This document shows positions 6,815 through 15,185 of a stretch of DNA of 48,147 bases, piece by piece. This DNA comes from Lachnospiraceae bacterium. Its GTDB lineage: Bacteria; Bacillota; Clostridia; Lachnospirales; Lachnospiraceae. Position 1 is the stretch's first letter. Every line of letters begins with the position of its first letter. The position numbers were made by a program, and so were the translations under genes. Where the stretch lies: assembly GCA_016280395.1 (NCBI GenBank), contig JAEEGQ010000124.1:1-48147 (forward strand), in the 5' to 3' direction. The notes under the pieces are model-generated. The model ran no database searches and was not told where the DNA came from. It saw nothing but the letters and a program-made list of their open reading frames with translations.

Positions 6815-7891
6815 ATGGAACCGAATATTGCTGAGAACATCAGGGCGTTCAGAAAGGAGAAGAAGCTGACGCAGGAACAACTGGCGGAGGCTATGGGTGT
6901 TACGACCGGAGCCGTGCATAAGTGGGAGACCGGGCTTTCAACGCCGGAGCTTTCGATGGTCATGGAGCTTGCCGACTTCTTTGATATTTCGGTGGATGTC
7001 CTTCTGGGATACAAGGTCCGGGACAACCGCGAAGAAACTATTGTGAAGAGACTTGCGGAGTATTGCAAGACAAGGGACCCCAGGGCAATTACGGAGGTAG
7101 AAAAAGCTCTGCAAAAGTACCCCAATTCTTTTGAGACCGTTTATGCCTGCGCGGTTGTTTACCAGGTTTTCGGCGTAGGCGGGAAGCATGAAAAAGAGGT
7201 GCGCAGATCTCTTGAGCTCTTTGAAAGGGCACTGACACTCCTGCCCCAGAACAAGGATCCCGAGGTCGGGGAACAGAGCATTTACGGTGGAATCGCAAGT
7301 TCCTACGAGCTTCTCGGCGAGTATGACAGATCCCTGGAAATACTTAAGCAGCATAATCAATACGGGATATTTAATGATGATATCGGGCTTGGCTTAGCTT
7401 TTTTCAGGCAACAATACAGCGAAGCGGAACCGTATCTGTCGAAGTCACTTATAAACTGCTTTTTGAAGATGACCAATACTGTCTTCGGTCTTTCTCTTGT
7501 ACTTGGAACGAAAGGTGACTATGCATCGGCGCTCGATATCACGGAGTGGCAGCAAAATAATATCAAAATGTTCAGAAAGGGAAAGAAAACAGGCTTTCTG
7601 GATAAGGTCGAGGCGATGACCCTGGTGGCCAGGTCGTATATTTATCTGAAAATGGAAAAAAGAAAGGATGCGATGGATTGTATGAGAAAAGCACATCAGA
7701 TAGTTACATGTTTTGATATGGCACCCAGCTTTTGCGGGAGTGATTTCAGATTTGTAAACATTTCGAGTGAAACAAGTTTCCATGACGGGCTCGGAACCTC
7801 AGCGGGCGAGAGTATAGAAAACATGCTCGGTGTCCTTGATAGCAGTGAATTGATACAACTCTGGAGGAACGTGCACGAAAATGGAAACTAA
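6815..7891 (+). CDS. XRE-family regulator with TPR-like C-terminal domain
   Basis: 358 residues. Residues 5-60 form a Cro/CI helix-turn-helix (NIRAFRKEKKLTQEQLAEAM, then VHKWETGLSTPEL). The rest is helical repeats of the tetratricopeptide type: YGGIASSYELLGEYDRSLEI, then YSEAEPYLSKSL and ARSYIYLKMEKRKDAMDCM. This layout matches regulators that bind peptides or small ligands through the TPR solenoid (Rgg/PlcR-like in general plan), although no signal-peptide gene is visible nearby. The ribosome site TTGGAGG fixes ATG 6815. Its 3' end overlaps the MFS gene by 11 bases, so it is expected to govern that exporter. Paired ATAC-N5-GTAT dyads lie upstream. Confidence 0.8.
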   Translation: MEPNIAENIRAFRKEKKLTQEQLAEAMGVTTGAVHKWETGLSTPELSMVMELADFFDISVDVLLGYKVRDNREETIVKRLAEYCKTRDPRAITEVEKALQKYPNSFETVYACAVVYQVFGVGGKHEKEVRRSLELFERALTLLPQNKDPEVGEQSIYGGIASSYELLGEYDRSLEILKQHNQYGIFNDDIGLGLAFFRQQYSEAEPYLSKSLINCFLKMTNTVFGLSLVLGTKGDYASALDITEWQQNNIKMFRKGKKTGFLDKVEAMTLVARSYIYLKMEKRKDAMDCMRKAHQIVTCFDMAPSFCGSDFRFVNISSETSFHDGLGTSAGESIENMLGVLDSSELIQLWRNVHENGN

Positions 7892-9170
7892 AAATGTCTT
7901 TACAAACCGAAACTTCAGGCTTGTGTTCTTCGGAGCCCTTGTTTCGGAACTTGGCGGAGCGCTCTACAGCTTTGCGGTAAGCTTCTATATCCTCGAGATA
8001 AGCGGTAACAACGCATTTTTGCAGGGACTGTACCTTGCGGTCTGCGGCGTGATGCTGCTGATCTTCACGCCTGTCGGAGGTGTGCTCGGGGACAGGTTCA
8101 ACAAAGCGGGCATCATGTCTGTATGCGACTACATCAAAGGCGGACTGATAATAGTCGCGACGGTGCTGATGATCCTGTTTAATGCCGCAACGGCGCATAT
8201 TGTCATATTGTTTATAGTCGGAGCCGTGGGAAACGCGGTGAGCGGTGTATTCTCACCGGCAGCGGGTGCCTTGTTCCCGCATATAATCGAGGAAGAAAGG
8301 CTTCAGCAGGCGAATTCCTATTTCACCATCAAAAGTTCGCTGATCGGCATTTTCGGCGTGATCCTTGCGGGTATTATGTACGCCGCAATGCCTGTAAACA
8401 CGCTGTTCCTGATAGTCGGCGTTTGCTATGTGTTCTCCGGCGTTTCGGAGATGTTCATCCGGTACGAGATGACAAAAAACGGGGAAAAGCTTACGATCAG
8501 GCTTGCCCTTGCGGATATGGGCGACGGCATCAGATATCTTGCCGAGAAGAAGGCAATACTTGTGTTTATGCTGTCGATACTGTTTATCAACTTCTTCTTT
8601 GCCCCCGTGACATCGAATTTCCTGCCGTTCTTTATAAAAACGGATGTTGCGTCGGCGCCTTCTTACCTGTTTGACAGTGCCCTGAAACCGGAGATGTGGT
8701 CATCGGTCGTAAGCGTTGTGTTTGGCGTAAGCTCCCTTTTGAGCGCCGCAATCCTTAGCGCAAAGAAACAGGACGATAAATGCGGCCGGAAGGTATCGGT
8801 ACTCATTGCAGCGATAGCGGTCGTAATGATTCTTCTTACGGTTACATTCTGGTTGTTCGTGGAGCAGGGAAGATCGCTTAACGCGTTCCTTATCACCTTC
8901 TGCGCAGGGTCGCTTGTTATAGGATACCTCATTCCTGCAATCAATATCCCCGTCGGGACAATGTTCATGCGCGTTGTTGACAGGGACAAGCTCAGCAAGG
9001 TCGGGAGCATCACAAATGTTTTCTCGCAGGGACTTATACCTATTGCAACGGCGCTTGCGGGCATTGTGCTCCAGAACCTCGGAAGCACGGCGCTGCTGCT
9101 CGGGTGCTCCGTGGGCTTTGCCGCTACGGCGCTGTTCATGATCTTCAATAAAGATGTGAAGACGATCTGA
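7881..9170 (+). CDS. MFS drug exporter, MefA/DHA3-like
   Basis: 429 residues with about 12 membrane helices. The N-terminal half carries NFRLVFFGALVSELGGALYSFAV and the loop-2 motif GGVLGDRFNKAGIM, typical of the macrolide-efflux (MefA-like) branch of the major facilitator superfamily. ATG 7881 lies inside the end of the XRE-TPR gene, giving an 11-bp overlap, so the two are co-expressed. Substrate cannot be told from sequence; drug or lipid-like compounds are likely for the family. A terminator follows at 9204. Confidence 0.82.
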   Translation: METKNVFTNRNFRLVFFGALVSELGGALYSFAVSFYILEISGNNAFLQGLYLAVCGVMLLIFTPVGGVLGDRFNKAGIMSVCDYIKGGLIIVATVLMILFNAATAHIVILFIVGAVGNAVSGVFSPAAGALFPHIIEEERLQQANSYFTIKSSLIGIFGVILAGIMYAAMPVNTLFLIVGVCYVFSGVSEMFIRYEMTKNGEKLTIRLALADMGDGIRYLAEKKAILVFMLSILFINFFFAPVTSNFLPFFIKTDVASAPSYLFDSALKPEMWSSVVSVVFGVSSLLSAAILSAKKQDDKCGRKVSVLIAAIAVVMILLTVTFWLFVEQGRSLNAFLITFCAGSLVIGYLIPAINIPVGTMFMRVVDRDKLSKVGSITNVFSQGLIPIATALAGIVLQNLGSTALLLGCSVGFAATALFMIFNKDVKTI

Positions 9171-9203
9171 ACCGGCTTACAACATATTTCATAAATAGTC
9201 TCA

Positions 9204-9245
9204 AAGGCCCTTGTGGTGCGCTTTTGCGCCACAGGGGTCTTTGGT
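9204..9245 (+). terminator. Terminator after the MFS gene
   Basis: A ~16-bp stem, aaggcccttgtggtgc (9204-9219) with gcgccacaggggtctt (9226-9241), including several G-T pairs and one weak G-T end; 6-nt loop. The following T run is short and broken. Confidence 0.6.
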
Positions 9246-9570
9246 TTAATGAGTCAGTGGGGGCGTTTCTCACTGACTCATTTGTTTTCCGCGGTATGCC
9301 GCCTTGCACTACGGCTCGACCGTTCGAGCATAGCTCGGACGGATTACGCTAAAAACGCGTCACAGGCGCGTTTTCTTAACGCTCCATCGCCGCAAGTCGC
9401 TTTTTTCGGATGCTTTGGCGCTCTCGGGGCATAGCCCTCGTCCGCTGCGCGGAACGCGCGTCGCATCCGCAGCGAACTTGCTGCTCCCGACGGAAGCCTC
9501 GCTCGTGGCCGTGCTGCAGGGCATCCCGGCGAAAACAAAAGTGAGTCAGCGGGAAACAATCACAGACAAA
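9246..9570. repeat. GC-rich, hairpin-rich gene-free block, REP-like
   Basis: No credible gene on either strand. It opens with a perfect 12-bp hairpin, aatgagtcagtg (9248-9259) and cactgactcatt (9271-9282), around the loop ggggcgtttct. It continues with a much more GC-rich stretch full of CG and GCGC steps (9310-9530), including gctcgaccgttcgagc, and closes with a second gtgagtcagcggg at 9541. Base composition differs sharply from the neighbours. The opening hairpin resembles gtgtcagcgggggcgt at 40770, so both may belong to one dispersed palindrome family. The reading frames here have no ribosome sites and low-complexity content. Confidence 0.45.
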
Positions 9571-9615
9571 AAACAGGACCGGCCATGCAGGATGCAAGGC
9601 CGGTCTTGTTTTACT
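9571..9615. terminator. Bidirectional terminator
   Basis: aaacaggaccggcc (9571-9584) pairs with ggccggtcttgttt (9598-9611), one G-T pair. On the minus strand the stem runs into GTTTTTTG just after the metallophosphatase stop codon, and on the plus strand into TTTTA. Confidence 0.8.
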
Positions 9616-9625
9616 TAGGGAGGAT

Positions 9626-12130
9626 TTATTGTGTGATTTCAAAATCTACTGTTGTTTCGCCCTTGAAGAAGATCGAATCGTCGGAAACGATGATATGCAA
9701 TGTGTACTTACCGGGTGCTGAAGGCATCTTGTCGGAGCTGTAGCTCTTTCCGTCTGCTGTTGTGCCGGTAACTTTGTAGATCAGGTCGTCGTATTCCTTG
9801 AAGAGCTTTTCTTCTTCATCGGAATCATCCTTGTAAGCGGTGATATCGAAGATATCGAATTCTGCGGGTTCACCGTCATATTTCTTGTCGAAAGCGTAGA
9901 TGCCCTTAAGGTCGATATCCCTCTTTGCGAGGTCGGGAAGGCCGGAACCGTCCTTCTTGACCGTAAAGGTGTCAAACAGCTCTGAAGAAATGCCGTTGAA
10001 TGAGTATGTATCAAGTGTCAGTACATCGCCCTTTACCCTGATAAGCGCATAGAACTGCTTCTTAACTCTCTTTGCGCAGAGCTCGTCATTGATTACGCTT
10101 GTTGCGCAGCCTTCCTCGATGTAGCTGTCGGGAACGGCGTAACGCGATTCAGCGTTTTCCTTGGAAATGTCAAGCGACTTCTCACCGGAATAGTTAACGG
10201 TGATATAGTGGGTACCTTCGGGCTCGATGTTGAAGAGCCTGCCGTCTTTCTCGATCTCCGCGGTGAAAGGATCGTCATGGGTGATCTCGCCGTGGCCGGA
10301 TCCGGTCTCTCTCTCGTTTGAAACATAGCCTGAGAAGAAGTCGCCGTTGATATCCTTGCCGTAGTAATACGGGTTAGTTCTGGTGTAGGCGTGGTCATGT
10401 CCCTGAAGGACAAGATCCACAGAGTACTTTGCAAACAACGGAACGAGGTTTGTCCTTAAGGCTCTCGAACCGCCGTCCATGGTGTGATATCCGACGCTCA
10501 TCATACCTGCGTGAGTGAGGATCACGATCCATTTGATCTGGCCGTCGTTTCTTAACTTCTGCGCATTTTCAAGCTCTGAAACGATCCATGCGTACTGCTC
10601 GTGGTAATCGCAGTGAGGGTCATATTCGCCGTTGCCGCCGCCGGTAAGGTAAGTGGACTCGTTGGAGTTTGTGGAGATCACATATACATTACCGATCTTT
10701 ATGCTTGAGCAGCCGCCGCTCGAGTGTGAATTGTGCTTTCCGTCCTTGCAGTAATCGACAAAGTCGATATCGTACATTGAATAGAAACCGTTTACGGAGT
10801 TGTCGTGGTTTCCGGCAATAGGGATGATCACTGAATCCATCATATCCTCTGCATCAAAATCCACAGCCATGTTGTACTCATCGACGAAATAGTTGTCGTC
10901 ATGGCTCTCGTTGGTAATATCGCCGCAGTTGAAGTATCCCACAAGATGGGAATCTACTGTGCGGGCCTGCTCAAAGGCTGCGCGCATTAATGTTTCGTAC
11001 TGGCGGTACTGGGATTCGTTCTCAGCCTGAGGGTCTGTAACATAGATAAAGAGAATGTCTTCGGGTTCCGCTTTTACGGTCCAGAGGCCCGGCCTTGAGA
11101 ATCCTGTGCTTGCGCCGCCTACGCGGTAATAGAACTGGTTTCCGTCGGGAAGGTTTTCAACATGGGCCTTGTGGCAGTAGTATGTTGCGGAATCATCCGA
11201 GTTTACTATCTTTGTGTTGAAGTAGTCGGGAACGGATTTAACCTTGCCGTCTGTTACGCCTTTATCCCAGTCGAATGCGTAGATGTCGGGAACATCATTC
11301 TTGTTTACGTACTGGAGCACGGTATCCTTGCCTTCAACATCTGTGGTCCTCCATGCAACACCGCGTGAGTAAACATCGCTGAAGAAGGTAGTCGTAACGC
11401 CGCATACGGTCTTTGAAACCTCGTAGGTATAACCCTTTGCCACAGGAGCGGCAACGTCTGTCATTACAAAAACCCGGCTGAAGGAAAGGCCTGAGCCTGC
11501 GGGAGCGCCGTCACCCTTTATACGGAGTGCGACAAGGTTCTTGTCGAAGAAATCCTTTGTGATCTCCATGAGGGCATAGCCGTCGTTATAGGAGAGATCC
11601 CCGATATAAACACTGTCCCAGCCTTCCGGATCGTCAACAAGGCCTTCGATGTAGATAGTGCGGAAAGGGAACTCTTTAACGGGCTCATACTTGAATACAA
11701 GGAAATCGCCCTCCTTGACCGTAACGCCGCTTCCGCCTTCGAATAAGCAGCGTACACGGACGTTTTCGTCGTTTTCGTCTGTTTTGAAGAGAAGATTTCC
11801 GTCTGCATCGGCGGAATCAAACACAAGACTTCCGGATTCGGCAAAGAAATTGTCGTTATCCATCGTTACAAGACCTGTGATCTTGCCTGTGTAACCTGCG
11901 CAGTTTACGGTACTGCCCTTTTCATACTTGTTAACGATTGGAGTGGGAGTCGGAGTCGGTGTGGCAGGAACATCTGTCGGCTTGACTTCCTGTGTGGGTG
12001 AAGGGCTGGGGCTTGGAGTCACGGTAGGTGTGGGCTGATCCGTGGGCTTTTTGCCGCACCCCGATACTGTTATCATTGCCACAAGGAGAATTGCGGCAAT
12101 GGCTTTTCTGAAAAATGTCCTTTTGTTCAT
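9626..12130 (-). CDS. Secreted purple-acid-phosphatase-like metallophosphoesterase lipoprotein
   Basis: 834 residues. The signal peptide ends in the lipobox TVSGC (Cys25), followed by a Thr/Pro linker (about 30-65) that would hold the enzyme off the membrane. A beta-rich domain follows, then the metallophosphatase core with motifs GDITNE, GNHDN, ILTHAG and QGHDHAYTR, which supply the two-metal site. The first metal motif reads YVTDPQAE, where DxH would be usual, so the first His ligand may be missing or replaced. The C-terminal ~80 residues look like an Ig-like repeat (PGKYTLHIIVSDDS). Second gene of a minus-strand operon, 14 bp after the DUF4832-like gene. Likely hydrolyses a phosphoester outside the cell; substrate unknown. 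Confidence 0.8.
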   Translation of the reverse strand: MNKRTFFRKAIAAILLVAMITVSGCGKKPTDQPTPTVTPSPSPSPTQEVKPTDVPATPTPTPTPIVNKYEKGSTVNCAGYTGKITGLVTMDNDNFFAESGSLVFDSADADGNLLFKTDENDENVRVRCLFEGGSGVTVKEGDFLVFKYEPVKEFPFRTIYIEGLVDDPEGWDSVYIGDLSYNDGYALMEITKDFFDKNLVALRIKGDGAPAGSGLSFSRVFVMTDVAAPVAKGYTYEVSKTVCGVTTTFFSDVYSRGVAWRTTDVEGKDTVLQYVNKNDVPDIYAFDWDKGVTDGKVKSVPDYFNTKIVNSDDSATYYCHKAHVENLPDGNQFYYRVGGASTGFSRPGLWTVKAEPEDILFIYVTDPQAENESQYRQYETLMRAAFEQARTVDSHLVGYFNCGDITNESHDDNYFVDEYNMAVDFDAEDMMDSVIIPIAGNHDNSVNGFYSMYDIDFVDYCKDGKHNSHSSGGCSSIKIGNVYVISTNSNESTYLTGGGNGEYDPHCDYHEQYAWIVSELENAQKLRNDGQIKWIVILTHAGMMSVGYHTMDGGSRALRTNLVPLFAKYSVDLVLQGHDHAYTRTNPYYYGKDINGDFFSGYVSNERETGSGHGEITHDDPFTAEIEKDGRLFNIEPEGTHYITVNYSGEKSLDISKENAESRYAVPDSYIEEGCATSVINDELCAKRVKKQFYALIRVKGDVLTLDTYSFNGISSELFDTFTVKKDGSGLPDLAKRDIDLKGIYAFDKKYDGEPAEFDIFDITAYKDDSDEEEKLFKEYDDLIYKVTGTTADGKSYSSDKMPSAPGKYTLHIIVSDDSIFFKGETTVDFEITQ

Positions 12131-12144
12131 TTGCCTTTTCCCCC

Positions 12145-14997
12145 TTATTTAACCTCTACTGTGCCAAGAACATAGACCTTGTCGAACAGCTTCTTTGCCA
12201 TTCCGAGGTTCATGCAGGGCTTGTTGTCATTATCCACAACAGTTGCAACAACGGTGTATTTACCCGAAGCATTGGCGTTAACCGTCATGGGAACGCTGAT
12301 ATTCAGCGCAGAACCGGGCATGAGCGTCGTCGAAGCAAACGCAGCTGTTCCAAAACCTGCGTTATCTGCGATGGATGCTGCGCCTTCCGGTATAAGGGCA
12401 ACGGCGATCTTATAGTCGCTGTAAGCAGGAGTGAGGCCTTCATTTATGAAGGTCAGATCTACATTGATCTTGCTTCCGGGCTTTGCACCTGTGATCTCTT
12501 TAACCTTGCTTACACGGAAGCGGTAGCCCATGATGGTCTGCAGGTAATCGATATTTCCCTTGTAGATCGAAGCTGCGGCGCTGCCTTTGATTATGTCGCA
12601 CGGTGAGCACGGTCCGAGCCATGAAGTGTGCGATTCCTTAAGGTAGGAGATCGTTCGCATGATATTGTCGTTGTGTACCCACGCGAGAACGTCGCCGCTT
12701 GCGAATTCACCGCCGGAATAGTTGGTCTTCCAGAAGTCGGGAGACTTACTGATGTCCACAAGGTAGGAATTTGTGCCCTCGGGCTGTCCGAATACATCAT
12801 TGAACATTCCGAAATTGTTCTTTCTTGAGAAACCGTAGGAAGATCTAATGCCGACTTTGGTCTTCTTGAAGTTGTCGGTGTAGGCCTTTGCGTATTTTTC
12901 GATGGTTGCGTCATCGGGCCATTCACCTGATCCGAAATCGTATTCCTCGAAGGATTCTGCTTCGGGCCATGTGTGCATCTCGCCCCAGTGGCCGAGGGAA
13001 CCCATTTCGATGTAAGCCGCGGAGCCGTCAAACTTGTCTGCAATGGCTTTCATGCAGGCTGCATGATAGGTGATGAGCGACTGTGCATCATAATTCGGTG
13101 AGAAGCCCGCGCCGCCGAGAACGTCTGCATCGGGCCAGTTGTAGAAGGTTCCGGCATCCTTGATCGTACCCGCGAGAACATCATTGCACAGTTCCGCAAA
13201 GAGCCATGCGGGGATATCCATACGGTAGTTGCCCGTATTAAGGAGCTTGTTTACGGTCTGCTCCGTAACTTTGCCGTTTTCGGCAAGATTTGATTCGATA
13301 AAGCTCTTGTTGACCGTTACTCCGTAGGTCTCGTTCTTCTTTGAACCGGTAAGGGGTTCGGGAGTATCGATGACGAAACGGATGATGAAATTGATATTGT
13401 TTGCTTCCCAGTAGGAAATGTGGTATTCCTTCTCAACATTTGCCCAGTCGAAGCTGCCCTTTGTTGTCTCAAGGTTCGCCCATGTGAGAGGAAGATAAGC
13501 GAGACTGTAGTCAAATGCGATATTCTCGGCATTTTCCCGGCTTATTGTGGTCCAGCATGCCCAGCCTGTACCGGGATTTGTGAAAGCGTCATAACCTGCC
13601 TTCGGATATAAGAATCCTTTGTCATAAGACATAGAGAAGGCATCTTTTGTTACCGCATATCCGCTCTCGGGAATTGAAACGTCCCTGTTGAGTGCAAAAG
13701 CGTGGACACCAACCTTTGCGGGATTCCCGATATCGTCAAGATACAGGGAGAATGTAACGTGATCGTTGTAATAATCCTCATTTACGGAAACAAGGGGAGC
13801 ACCAAGCTTGTTATCGGCAATGACGGGGTAAAGCTTCTGCTGTCTTACAGCATAATCTGCGCCTTCAAGCCCGAGGTACTTAAAGCCCTTTGAGGAGTCC
13901 GTATCGAGTACGAGGGATGTTCTTGTGTTAAGGTCCTTATTTGCGGAAGAGATCATTGCGTAGAACCTGTCCTGGGAGCAGGCTGAAACAAGCGTGTAAT
14001 CGCCGCTTTCATCCTTGCTTTCGGTGTGATCTACGATAAACCATTCACCAAGGTCGCCGGTAAAGATGTTTTCGGTTATGGAACCGGGAGCGGGGGCCGA
14101 AACCTTGAGAGTGAAGGACTTGATCTCGCTTCTCACACCGCTCTTTGCCTTGACGTTTAACTTGTATTCGCCGGGAGAAAGGAGCTTCTTGTTTGTGATG
14201 AGCTTGTTGCCTTCTATCCTGAAATCTTTGTTGTCGGGACCGTTCTTTGAGCTTGTTACGAAGGAATATTTATAATCCTTTCCGTCGCCGCCCTTTGCGG
14301 CAAAGGTTGCGATAACGCCGTCCTGCATGGCTTCGGGGCTTAAGGCCTTGACATCGTTCTGTTTTAACTCGAAATCACTGATATAAGGCTGATCGGATAC
14401 GATGGTCACCTTGTCTTTGCTTTGAGCGTAATTCGAGCCTTCTTCGGGCAATTTGAAGACGCTTTCCCAGGAATCGTTAAGGAGCACGATCTGGAATGCG
14501 ATCTTGTCCGCTGTGGGATTGATGGAACTGAAGGGAACAGAGAGCTCAAAGGTTGAGCCGTCGTCCGACTGACCGAAGTCAAAGTAAGATACTTCGGTAC
14601 CGGGCCATTCACCCGAGAACGACTGATAAAGGAACCCGTTTTCAAGCAGGAACTCATATCCGCCGCCGTCCGTTGAATAACCGGTGGACGGATTGTTGTC
14701 TATATCCAGATATACCTGGAAATAGCACCATTTTGAAGTGTCGTTGACGGAAAAAAGTATGTCGAAACTGTCGCTGTCACAATAAGCTGCGACTCTGTCG
14801 AATGCTCCGTCAGGTTCTTCGAGGATATCAACGATATCCTTCCAGTCATCGACCTTACCGTCAAGGGTAAGCTCGCCGGCAGATACCATCTGCCTGTCCA
14901 TTACAAAGCCAAGACCGGTAAAAACTAAAACCCCCGCCAGAAAAACGGCCAAAGCTTTTGTAATGGGTTTACGTAACTTGTTACGTAACCTAATCAT
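12145..14997 (-). CDS. Secreted DUF4832-like glycoside hydrolase
   Basis: 950 residues with a membrane-export N-terminus (KALAVFLAGVLVFTGLGFV) and no lipobox. Residues ~40-200 resemble a carbohydrate-binding or DOMON-like beta domain (LDGKVDDWKDI is typical of CBM9-like modules). Two further beta regions follow, then a TIM-barrel glycosidase region opening with NPGTGWACW and containing YIEMGSLGHWGEMHTW, where acidic residues are candidate catalysts. The C-terminal region has the beta sandwich common after DUF4832 barrels (VDLTFINEGLTPAYSDYKIA). RBS GAGGAGG supports ATG 14997. The family is thought to act on polysaccharide but is poorly characterised. First gene of the operon driven leftward from the divergent promoter at 15053-15128. 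Confidence 0.72.
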   Translation of the reverse strand: MIRLRNKLRKPITKALAVFLAGVLVFTGLGFVMDRQMVSAGELTLDGKVDDWKDIVDILEEPDGAFDRVAAYCDSDSFDILFSVNDTSKWCYFQVYLDIDNNPSTGYSTDGGGYEFLLENGFLYQSFSGEWPGTEVSYFDFGQSDDGSTFELSVPFSSINPTADKIAFQIVLLNDSWESVFKLPEEGSNYAQSKDKVTIVSDQPYISDFELKQNDVKALSPEAMQDGVIATFAAKGGDGKDYKYSFVTSSKNGPDNKDFRIEGNKLITNKKLLSPGEYKLNVKAKSGVRSEIKSFTLKVSAPAPGSITENIFTGDLGEWFIVDHTESKDESGDYTLVSACSQDRFYAMISSANKDLNTRTSLVLDTDSSKGFKYLGLEGADYAVRQQKLYPVIADNKLGAPLVSVNEDYYNDHVTFSLYLDDIGNPAKVGVHAFALNRDVSIPESGYAVTKDAFSMSYDKGFLYPKAGYDAFTNPGTGWACWTTISRENAENIAFDYSLAYLPLTWANLETTKGSFDWANVEKEYHISYWEANNINFIIRFVIDTPEPLTGSKKNETYGVTVNKSFIESNLAENGKVTEQTVNKLLNTGNYRMDIPAWLFAELCNDVLAGTIKDAGTFYNWPDADVLGGAGFSPNYDAQSLITYHAACMKAIADKFDGSAAYIEMGSLGHWGEMHTWPEAESFEEYDFGSGEWPDDATIEKYAKAYTDNFKKTKVGIRSSYGFSRKNNFGMFNDVFGQPEGTNSYLVDISKSPDFWKTNYSGGEFASGDVLAWVHNDNIMRTISYLKESHTSWLGPCSPCDIIKGSAAASIYKGNIDYLQTIMGYRFRVSKVKEITGAKPGSKINVDLTFINEGLTPAYSDYKIAVALIPEGAASIADNAGFGTAAFASTTLMPGSALNISVPMTVNANASGKYTVVATVVDNDNKPCMNLGMAKKLFDKVYVLGTVEVK

Positions 14998-15052
14998 TAT
15001 AATGCCTCCTCTTTATAACGTTTGCACAGATTTTGCATCTGCCAACGAAACA

Positions 15053-15128
15053 AATTTACCACTATATTACGAAAAAGTAAACAGGTTTTTACGATTTAGT
15101 TTACTAAACATAAAAATAGTGGTATTAT
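15053..15128. promoter_or_regulatory. Mirror-symmetric divergent promoter
   Basis: The string GTTTACT-N10-ATAGTGGTA occurs on the plus strand at 15099-15124 and on the minus strand at 15082-15057, with the same 10-bp gap. Each copy supplies a -35 (TTTACT) and leads with a 17-bp spacer to its -10: TATTAT (15123-15128) rightward and TAAATT (15058-15053) leftward. The odd-centred palindrome gtttactaaac covers the rightward -35. The arrangement implies that both gene sets are under one regulator. No candidate regulator gene is adjacent. Confidence 0.6.
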
Positions 15129-15185
15129 AGTATCCGGTCATTTGACAATTTGACCAAAAAAAGAAAAAAAGGGGAGTAAAAAAAC

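Noticed and set aside
9213-9642. Several 67-88 codon frames in the GC-rich block
   Set aside because: They overlap hairpins and a terminator on both strands, have no ribosome sites and are of low complexity; GC-rich DNA gives such frames by chance.
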